Source: Microbulbifer mangrovi
Lineage (GTDB): Bacteria > Pseudomonadota > Gammaproteobacteria > Pseudomonadales > Cellvibrionaceae
Direction of reading: 5' to 3'
DNA length: 49,173 nucleotides
Assembly (NCBI RefSeq): GCF_002009015.1
Contig: NZ_LZDE01000330.1
Span: 1-49,173, forward strand
In this document: positions 43,151 through 49,173 of the stretch, piece by piece
How the letters are laid out: each line of letters starts with the position of its first letter
How positions within the stretch are numbered: position 1 is the stretch's first letter
Program-made: the position numbers and the translations under genes
Notes under the pieces: model-generated
Told to the model about the DNA's origin: nothing
Seen by the model: the letters and a program-made list of their open reading frames with translations, nothing else
The model's database searches: none

Positions 43151-43564
43151 CTATTTAACCGGCTGCCAGGTTTGGGTACGGTAGAAAAAGCCCAGGTAAC
43201 CGCGCACTTTCAGGTTGCCACCTTCTTCCCACATCTTGCAGTCGTAAACCTTGCCCTTGGTCGGGTCCAGGATCTGGCCGCCCTCGTAAATATCCCCTTT
43301 CTTCACCATATTGGTGACGATGTTCATACCAACGATTTTCTGGCCTTTCCTGTCACCGGGGCAGGCATCACACACCGTATCGTCCGGCTTCATCAGCAGG
43401 TCGACAACGCGGCCATAGTATTTACCGCCCTGTTCGTAGATTTCCACAATCGACTTGGCCTGCCCGGTTTCATCGTCGATCGTCTGCCAGCGACCCACCA
43501 CATCGGCGACCGCGAGCTGGGTAGTGAGCAGCAGACTGGCAAAGGTAAGGAATAGAGTTTTCAT
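43151..43564 (-). CDS. Exported DUF2147 protein
   Basis: This is a 137-residue periplasmic protein with a clear signal peptide (MKTLFLTFASLLLTTQLAVA, cleavage after AVADV near residue 20). I choose the ATG at 43564; a longer frame from 43606 would bury the signal. The domain motifs VGRWQTIDDETGQAKSIVEIYE, KYYGRVV, DRKGQKIVGMNIV, GGQILDPTKGKVYDCKMW and GYLGFFYRTQTW belong to DUF2147, a small beta-barrel family found in the periplasm of many Proteobacteria. Two cysteines in CDACPGD may bind metal or form a disulfide. The function is unknown. It stands alone. Confidence 0.88.
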   Translation of the reverse strand: MKTLFLTFASLLLTTQLAVADVVGRWQTIDDETGQAKSIVEIYEQGGKYYGRVVDLLMKPDDTVCDACPGDRKGQKIVGMNIVTNMVKKGDIYEGGQILDPTKGKVYDCKMWEEGGNLKVRGYLGFFYRTQTWQPVK

Positions 43565-43789
43565 AAAGGATCCATCGCTAAAACAGAGGGGTGACCATAG
43601 CATCATATTTGGTCGGTTTCTGCATGGGCGTTTCCATTCTAGTGTAGATGGTCATGGCTGACGCGCCCCGGGGCCGCGTCCCGCTGGCGCTGCCAAGCAC
43701 CGCTATCTGTGGAATAATCCGCAGTTTTACCCAGTTAAAATAACGCTCCGGTGGCAGCTTATACCGGAAACTCGGCCAGAAGCGGATCT

Positions 43790-44467
43790 ATGGATACTCC
43801 CAAACACGCACTCACGGTAGACAATGTCATTTTTGGTTTCGACGATGGCGAACTGAAAGTGCTGATCGTCAAGCACGGGGAGGGCGAGAGTCGCGGTCGC
43901 TGGGGGCTCCCGGGGGACTGGCTCAAGCAGGGTGAAACGCTCGAGCAGGCGGCCAGCCGGGTGTTGCAGGATCGCACCGGGGTCAAGGATATCTTCCTCG
44001 AACAACTGCACGCTTTCAGCGACCTGGAGCGGCACCCGGGGGACCGCATCATCACCGTGGCCTTCTTTGCCCTGGTGCGCTCCGATGCCCACGCACTGTC
44101 TGTTGGTAAATCAGAGATGGACGCGCAGTGGGTGAATGTGCGGGATACGCCGGAATTGATCTTTGACCACCAGCGCATATTGAGCGCCGCACTGACACGG
44201 CTCAAGCACAAGGTGCGACACGAACCCATCGGGTTCAACCTGTTGCCGGAGAAATTCACCTTGCTGGAATTACAGCGTTTGTACGAAGCGGTACTGAATA
44301 TCACTCTCGACAAGCCAAACTTCCGCCGCAAAATGATGAAAATGAACCTGCTGGTTTCCACCGATGAGAAACAGTCCGGGGTCAGTTATCGCGCGGCCAA
44401 CCTGTACCGTTTCGATCTCAAGGTGTACAAGGAGTTAACCGAGCAGGGTTTCGTATTCGAGGTGTAA
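43790..44467 (+). CDS. Non-catalytic Nudix-type transcriptional regulator (NrtR/AraR-like)
   Basis: This is a 225-residue protein with an N-terminal Nudix domain (about 8-135) and a C-terminal winged-helix domain (145-225, GFNLLPEKFTLLELQRLYE through VSYRAANLYRFD), the architecture of NrtR and of sugar-sensing AraR-type Nudix regulators. The Nudix box keeps G42/E49 and R57, but the catalytic glutamates are replaced: the expected R-E-L-x-E-E reads R57-V-L-Q-D-R62. It is therefore expected to bind a ligand without hydrolysing it. Start 43790 opens with MDTPKHALTVDNVIFGF. Its neighbours are xylan-utilisation genes on the other strand, which suggests it controls them. Confidence 0.85.
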   Translation: MDTPKHALTVDNVIFGFDDGELKVLIVKHGEGESRGRWGLPGDWLKQGETLEQAASRVLQDRTGVKDIFLEQLHAFSDLERHPGDRIITVAFFALVRSDAHALSVGKSEMDAQWVNVRDTPELIFDHQRILSAALTRLKHKVRHEPIGFNLLPEKFTLLELQRLYEAVLNITLDKPNFRRKMMKMNLLVSTDEKQSGVSYRAANLYRFDLKVYKELTEQGFVFEV

Positions 44468-44492
44468 AGCGTTCGGTTTTCGTCGAAGGAAT

Positions 44493-44523
44493 AAAAAAAG
44501 CCCGGAGCACAGCTGCCCCGGGC
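44493..44523 (-). terminator. Intrinsic terminator of the GH43 gene
   Basis: Read on the minus strand, a GC-rich stem (GCCCGG / CCGGGC with an inner AGC/GCT pairing) is followed by TTTTTTT. It lies about 80 bases after the GH43 stop and between convergent genes. Confidence 0.88.
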
Positions 44524-44603
44524 CAAAGGTTTGTGAGAGAGACTACTCACCATTAGCTACCTGAAAATCCAACCATCTCCAGGCTCCGATCTCCGCGAGC
44601 TGG

Positions 44604-46211
44604 TTACTGCTCCAGATACTCGAAGAAATCAAAGTCGGCGGGGCAGTTGGCCCCGGAAATATCCTGGCAGGTCATACCCACAAAGGCGCCGGTAAAGCTG
44701 GCCCCCTCTCCGCGCCCCGCCTCGTCAGACACAATGCTGTAGTCCAGGGTGGTACCCACCGGCTGCCAGTTTTCCCCATCCTCCGACCAGAGAAAGTCCA
44801 GCTTGTCGTAGGCCACTTCTGCGCGCAGCCAAAGGGCCCTGTTGGCCGGCACCGGCACCACCTTTTCGTCACCGGAACCGTAAAGCCCGAGGGGGAACTG
44901 CAGGTTGGTTACTTCGCCTTCGCTGTGACTCAGGATCCCCAAGTGTTTGCCGTGCTCCTCGTCGTGGGAAATATACAGATAGTGGAATTTCTGCCCGTTG
45001 TAGTAACAGGTAATACCCGCCATCTGCTGGAACGTCTCGGGTGCAAACTCCACACGGGTGGTCGCGGAAAAGCGGAATGCCTGCTGGCGTCTCGCGATCA
45101 GCGCCTGTTCGAACTCGTTGCCAATGGATTGCTTGCCGTATAAACGCAGATACCCGGGGCGATCCTTGAGGCTGTAGAAGTTTTCCGGGTAAGGCGTACG
45201 CAGCCACTGGTAATGCATGGGCAGCTTGGCGCTGTCGAAATCGTCCCGGGCCGGATCCTGTGGCCAGGGATGCGGCGGCAGATCGGGCCCGTCCAGGGTG
45301 GCGCGTGGCTGGTTGTTGCCGTGGGCGAGACGCAACCAGCCATCCTCGCTCCAGCGTGCGCGCTGTATAGCCGTCTCGCGCCCCAGTGGACTGCGCTTGC
45401 TTCCCGGCAATGGACGGGTGGAAAGGTGCACCGCAAAGACTTCCCCCTGGGGCGTGTCCACAATGTCCCCGTGGCCGGAGCGCTGTAGCACCAGGTCCGG
45501 GTTATCCACAGAGGTGAGAAAGTACCCGGCCGGGTCCAACTCGTAGGGACCCTGAATATTTTCCGCGCGGGCGAACGTCATACGGTGCTCGTAACCGGTA
45601 CCCCCCTCCGCGGTGAGCAGATAGTAGTAGTCGTTGCGCTTGTAGATATGCGGGGCTTCCGTAAGCCCCGCTTCGGTACCGCGGAAAATATTGGTCACCG
45701 GCCCGACCAGCTTTTGCGCTTGCGCATCGTATTCCTGCAGCAGGATACCGCCGAACGGGTTTTTGCCGGTGCGGTGATCCCACACCATATTCAGGAACCA
45801 CTTGCGACCGTCATCATCGTGATAGAGGGAAGGGTCGAAGCCGCTGCTGTTTATATGAACCGGGTCACTCCATTCGCCATCGATAGTGTCGCAGGTCGTG
45901 ATGTAATTGTGCGCATCCTTGAAACTACCGTTGAAGCGCTTTACGTCGGTATACACCAGGTAAAACAGCCCGTCACAGTAGGACAGGCAGGGTGCCCAAA
46001 CGCCGCAGGAATCCGGGTTGCCACGCATGTCGAGCAGCGCCGCGCGATTCAGTGGCCGGCTCACCAGTCGCCAGTTCACCAGGTCTTTCGAGTGATGAAT
46101 CTGTACCCCGGGATACCATTCAAATGTGGAGGTGGCGATATAGTAATCGTCCCCGACGCGTACGATGGAGGGGTCCGGGTTGAAGCCTTTCAATATTGGA
46201 TTGTTCATCAC
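44604..46211 (-). CDS. GH43 beta-1,4-xylosidase
   Basis: This is a 535-residue cytoplasmic glycosidase predicted to release xylose from the ends of xylo-oligosaccharides. The five-bladed propeller (about 1-315) carries the GH43 triad: D13 (general base, GFNPDPS), D126 (pKa modulator, GFDPSLY) and E185 (general acid, LTEAPH). This spacing matches characterised GH43 xylosidases. A C-terminal beta-sandwich (about 325-535) completes the active site in this subfamily. There is no signal peptide. Either of two adjacent Met codons may be the start. It begins 22 bases after the symporter gene and is co-transcribed with it. Confidence 0.94.
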   Translation of the reverse strand: MMNNPILKGFNPDPSIVRVGDDYYIATSTFEWYPGVQIHHSKDLVNWRLVSRPLNRAALLDMRGNPDSCGVWAPCLSYCDGLFYLVYTDVKRFNGSFKDAHNYITTCDTIDGEWSDPVHINSSGFDPSLYHDDDGRKWFLNMVWDHRTGKNPFGGILLQEYDAQAQKLVGPVTNIFRGTEAGLTEAPHIYKRNDYYYLLTAEGGTGYEHRMTFARAENIQGPYELDPAGYFLTSVDNPDLVLQRSGHGDIVDTPQGEVFAVHLSTRPLPGSKRSPLGRETAIQRARWSEDGWLRLAHGNNQPRATLDGPDLPPHPWPQDPARDDFDSAKLPMHYQWLRTPYPENFYSLKDRPGYLRLYGKQSIGNEFEQALIARRQQAFRFSATTRVEFAPETFQQMAGITCYYNGQKFHYLYISHDEEHGKHLGILSHSEGEVTNLQFPLGLYGSGDEKVVPVPANRALWLRAEVAYDKLDFLWSEDGENWQPVGTTLDYSIVSDEAGRGEGASFTGAFVGMTCQDISGANCPADFDFFEYLEQ

Positions 46212-46232
46212 GTCCTTACTTCGTAAACAATT

Positions 46233-47633
46233 TCAGCTGGAAGCCGCAGGGGCGGCTTTGGGGGAGGGTGTGGATAAATCCGCGGCCTGCGCAGTTTGCG
46301 CGCCGTCGGCAATGCAGGCATTGGTAAGGCGGTAGCGACGGAATATCGCCATGGTGATCAGGGTGCAGATGACCGGACCCGCGGCAAAGATCAACACGAT
46401 GCCGGTAAGTGTACGTTCGCTTTGTTCGGCGTTGGGTACATAGTCAAAATATCCCAGCAGCCAGCCTGCACTGGCACCGCCGAACGCGAGGCCGAGTTTC
46501 AGTGCCATCAGGTGGCCGGAATAGGCCATGGCCATTTTCTTCGGGTGTCCCTTGCGGGCGAACCAGTCCACCGTATCCGGCACCATGGAGAACACCAGCG
46601 GGATCGCAATCATGTGCACGAAATTTGCGGCCATGGCCAGTGCCAGTGCCAGGTAAACCTGGTCGCGCCCCAGTGGCAGCAATGCAGCATGCGTGACAAC
46701 CACGCCGATCATGGACCAGTTGAACAGTCGCACTTTGCAGAAACGTTTGCTCAGGAAGTTGGTGCTCACTGCGCCGGCAACACCCGCCAGCATAGGCAGG
46801 GTGACGAACATGCTTACCAGGCTTTCCGACTGGAAGTAATAGGTAACGTAAAACGGCGTCACCGCACCGCGCATGGCCACCAGTACCAGCAGGAAAAAGG
46901 TCGCCGCAGCGATAATCGCCCACTGGCTATTGCGGAACAGGTTGAAAAAATCCCCGGCGAAATTTTTCACCAGGCCGGTATTGTCTGTTTGTGCCTCGGC
47001 CTCGGGCTTGACCCGTTCGCGGGTGGACCAGAAGCAGATAAAGAAACACAGCGCCGCAATGGCTGCCATCACCGCCATTGCCATCTGGTAGCCGAATGCC
47101 TTGTCCCCCTGGCCGAGCAGGTTCACCAGCGGCAGTGTCAGCGCAGATACCAGTGCACCGCCCACCATCGCCATGGCGAAGCGGTAGGATTGGATGGAGG
47201 CGCGTTCAGTGGTGTCTTCGGTAATCACCCCGCCGAGGGCGGAATAGGGAATATTGATCGCGGTGTAGACGGTCATCAGCAGGGTATACGTGATATAGGC
47301 GTATACCAGCTTGCCGTTATCCCCAAGATCCGGTGTAGTGAATGCCAGTACCGCAAGCCCCGCATAGGGCAGTGCCATCAGTAGCAGATAGGGCCGGTAG
47401 CGTCCCCAGCGCGAGCGGGTGCGATCCGCCATCCCGCCGACAAGGGGATCGGTGATACCGTCGAAGATACGCACCACCAGTAACAGGGTGCCAGCCGCAG
47501 CAGCGGAAATCCCGAAGACATCGGTGTAAAACACCAGCAGGAAGTTGATCACCACCTGGAATACGATATTGCTGGCGGTATCACCCAGGCCGTAGCCGAT
47601 TTTCTCGCGGATACTGATCGCTGAAGATTGCAT
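46233..47633 (-). CDS. GPH-family xyloside/sugar:cation symporter
   Basis: This is a 466-residue inner-membrane transporter with about twelve helices, of the glycoside-pentoside-hexuronide:cation symporter family (MelB/XynT relatives). The start MQSSAISIREKIGYGLGDTASN at 47633 is preferred over an upstream ATG at 47663, because IGYGLGDTASN is the family's conserved helix-1 motif. The next conserved element, RIFDGITDPLVGGMADRTRSRWGRYRPYLL (partly by position, residues about 55-85), carries the cation-binding Asp residues. Coupled to GH43 downstream, it most likely imports xylo-oligosaccharides or xylose with Na+ or H+. A long leader holds the divergent control region. Confidence 0.93.
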   Translation of the reverse strand: MQSSAISIREKIGYGLGDTASNIVFQVVINFLLVFYTDVFGISAAAAGTLLLVVRIFDGITDPLVGGMADRTRSRWGRYRPYLLLMALPYAGLAVLAFTTPDLGDNGKLVYAYITYTLLMTVYTAINIPYSALGGVITEDTTERASIQSYRFAMAMVGGALVSALTLPLVNLLGQGDKAFGYQMAMAVMAAIAALCFFICFWSTRERVKPEAEAQTDNTGLVKNFAGDFFNLFRNSQWAIIAAATFFLLVLVAMRGAVTPFYVTYYFQSESLVSMFVTLPMLAGVAGAVSTNFLSKRFCKVRLFNWSMIGVVVTHAALLPLGRDQVYLALALAMAANFVHMIAIPLVFSMVPDTVDWFARKGHPKKMAMAYSGHLMALKLGLAFGGASAGWLLGYFDYVPNAEQSERTLTGIVLIFAAGPVICTLITMAIFRRYRLTNACIADGAQTAQAADLSTPSPKAAPAASS

Positions 47634-47776
47634 GGTTTTCTCTCGGTTTTTTATTGTTATCAACCGCTATATTGATCTGCTCCGGTCTGCGGATCGTTCC
47701 GTGCCGGCGCTGTTTTTTGCCGTTATTTTTCTTTTGACTGACTTTTGCTGAATCAGTGGCTTTCGCCGAATATTCA

Positions 47777-47797
47777 TAATAGTCTTGTTGACTATAA
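47777..47797. promoter_or_regulatory. Palindromic operator in the divergent xylan promoter
   Basis: ATAGTC-TTGTT-GACTAT (47779-47795) is a perfect 6+6 inverted repeat, with one further matching pair outside a mismatch. It lies between the divergent symporter/GH43 operon and the GH10 xylanase gene, 114 bases before the latter. It is the best candidate site for the nearby Nudix-type regulator. I saw no second copy at that regulator's own promoter. Confidence 0.6.
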
Positions 47798-47909
47798 CAC
47801 AGGCGCCCGGGCTGTCTAGCGTTTTGCCCCGGAGGCCGCTTTTACATGGGGCGGTCAAATATTGCCCAAAAAGGTTCCAGAACAACAATAACGCAGAGGA
47901 TGAGAAGCC

Positions 47910-49112
47910 ATGAAGCAATCCGTTAACCCGGCGATGAATCGCCAAAGACGCCAGTTCCTGCGCAGGACGCTCTCGGCAGCCGCGCTGGGCCTGGTGACCG
48001 GTGGTGCCGTGCCCACCCGGCTACTGGCGGGGACCACATCCGGCGCTGCGCAGGCAAACGGTCTGGCGGGGCTATTCGCTGCTGACTTCAAGCTCGGTAC
48101 CGCGCTGTCCAATACCACCCTGCTGGCCCAGAACCCGGCGACCGAATCGCTGGTCGCCCGCGAGTTCAGCGCGATCACGGCGGAAAATGCCATGAAGTGG
48201 GAGGAGATCCATCCACAGGCGGAGACCTGGGATTGGCAGCGAGCGGATCACTTTGTGGACTTTGGCCAGCGCCAGCAGATGTACACCATCGGCCACACCC
48301 TGGTGTGGCATTCGCAGATGCCGGAGTCGGTGTTTGTCGACCACCATGGCCGATTGCGTCCCGCAACCGAGGTGCAGAAAACCATGGAGAACCACATTGC
48401 CACGCTGACGGATCGCTATCGCGGAAAAATCCAGGCGTGGGATGTGGTTAACGAAGCGGTTACCGATAGTGGTGAATGGCGAAAGAGCCACTGGTACAAC
48501 ACCCTGGGGGAGGACTACTTTATCCGTGCCTTCCATCTTGCCCGGGAGGGCGATGCCAACGCGGAGCTACTCTACAACGACTACAGCATGCACCTGCCGG
48601 CGAAGCGCGACTATGCGCTGGAGCAGATTACCAGCTTCCGCCGCAACGGCATGCCGGTGAATGGCGTGGGCATGCAGGCGCATGTCCACCTGGGTGATCC
48701 GGCTCTGGCGGAACTGGAGGCGAGTATCGAGGCGATTGCCGCGGCGGGGCTGGATGTGCATATCACCGAGCTGGATGTGGATGTGCTGCCCAAGGCTTAC
48801 GATTATATGGGCGCGGAGATATCCACCAAGTTTGAATATTCCGAGGAACTCAATCCGTTCCCCGAAGCACTGCCACAAAAGGTCGCCGATGAACTGGCAG
48901 CCCGTTACGAGTCTCTGTTCAAGCTGTTCCTGAAGCACCGGGACAAAATTCGTCGGGTGTCTTTCTGGGGCACCACAGACGGGGAATCCTGGAAGAACGA
49001 CTGGCCGGTGGTTGGGCGCACCAACTATCCTCTGATGTTTGATCGTGAGGGACGGCCGAAGCAGGCTTATCGCGCTGTGGCGAGCTTGAAAGCGAGTTCG
49101 CGGTCCGGTTGA
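47910..49112 (+). CDS. GH10 endo-1,4-beta-xylanase with a Tat-type signal
   Basis: This is a 400-residue secreted or periplasmic xylanase that cuts internal xylan bonds with retention. The N-terminus NRQRRQFLRRTLSAAALGLV (residues 10-29) has the twin-arginine RRxFLRR motif and hydrophobic core, so export in folded form is likely. The GH10 TIM barrel starts near residue 50. The acid/base glutamate is E182 (WDVVNEAVTD) and the nucleophile is E287 (VHITELDVDV). The motifs TAENAMKWEEI, GHTLVWHSQMP and FWGTTDGESW are also present. A lipobox is not visible. Together with the symporter and GH43 this forms a small xylan-utilisation locus. The last 61 bases of the window hold nothing recognisable. Confidence 0.95.
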   Translation: MKQSVNPAMNRQRRQFLRRTLSAAALGLVTGGAVPTRLLAGTTSGAAQANGLAGLFAADFKLGTALSNTTLLAQNPATESLVAREFSAITAENAMKWEEIHPQAETWDWQRADHFVDFGQRQQMYTIGHTLVWHSQMPESVFVDHHGRLRPATEVQKTMENHIATLTDRYRGKIQAWDVVNEAVTDSGEWRKSHWYNTLGEDYFIRAFHLAREGDANAELLYNDYSMHLPAKRDYALEQITSFRRNGMPVNGVGMQAHVHLGDPALAELEASIEAIAAAGLDVHITELDVDVLPKAYDYMGAEISTKFEYSEELNPFPEALPQKVADELAARYESLFKLFLKHRDKIRRVSFWGTTDGESWKNDWPVVGRTNYPLMFDREGRPKQAYRAVASLKASSRSG

Positions 49113-49173
49113 TCGGTGCTTCGAAGTGAGCTTCATGGCGGCGCCGCTACCGGGTACAGCTTTGTGAGACACG

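Noticed and set aside
1..49173. tRNA genes, rRNA genes, insertion sequences and prophage remnants
   Set aside because: I looked for cloverleaf-like segments, transposase motifs and terminal repeats in the gaps and found none I could support by eye.

Overview
The window looks like chromosome of a marine, polysaccharide-degrading gammaproteobacterium. The closest fit is the Cellvibrionales, with Microbulbifer-like gene content; this is inferred from gene families and order, not from a marker gene. GC is high (about 60% by eye) and coding density is high. Core genes (ribH-nusB-thiL-pgpA, ribA, ndh, an aconitase, parC) sit among polysaccharide-utilisation genes (pullulanase, GH43 xylosidase, GH10 xylanase, sugar symporter) and gammaproteobacterial cell-envelope genes (TonB receptor, lipoproteins, a giant AsmA-like protein). 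I saw no tRNA, rRNA, CRISPR array, IS element or prophage. Layout, left part: 0.1-3.8 kb is a plus-strand riboflavin/housekeeping operon (ribH, nusB, thiL, pgpA, a periplasmic retropepsin-like protease, ribA). 3.9-7.3 kb is a large exported type I pullulanase on the minus strand. 7.3-8.1 kb is a gap with an orphan intrinsic terminator. 8.1-12.1 kb holds a DUF2750 protein, a VOC protein, an SDR and an SLC13-type permease with an unusual charged linker, followed by a CBS-domain protein on the minus strand. 12.6-13.3 kb is an AT-richer gap ahead of a MvaT/H-NS-like gene. Middle part: 14.0-20.4 kb is a striking unit. Two paralogous lipoproteins, each built from about ten 31-residue repeats that join a YD-like aromatic strand to an acidic Ca2+-type loop, flank an opposed TonB-dependent receptor. 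20.5-24.4 kb has ndh and a FAD-oxidoreductase/SelD fusion whose SelD half has lost its catalytic residues. 24.9-30.3 kb encodes an 1825-residue AsmA-like inner-membrane protein with twelve regularly spaced cysteine pairs, followed by an aconitase-family gene with a substituted iron-sulfur ligand. Right part: 32.5-35.4 kb has an MpaB-like oxygenase, a GNAT acetyltransferase and a PI-PLC-like phosphodiesterase. 35.4-37.3 kb is a minus-strand fetAB-type ABC exporter operon with a DUF2214 membrane protein. 37.5-39.7 kb is parC. 39.8-43.0 kb is a marR-emrA-emrB efflux operon with a palindromic operator. 43.2-49.1 kb has a DUF2147 protein and then a xylan/xylo-oligosaccharide locus: a non-catalytic Nudix-type regulator, a GH43 beta-xylosidase, a GPH-family symporter and a divergent, Tat-type GH10 xylanase, with a palindrome in the divergent promoter region. 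Logic: the GH10 enzyme would cut xylan outside the cytoplasm, the symporter would import the products and GH43 would release xylose, with the Nudix protein the likely sensor. The most novel-looking parts are the lipoprotein/TonB unit, the cysteine-pair AsmA-like protein and the pseudo-SelD fusion.
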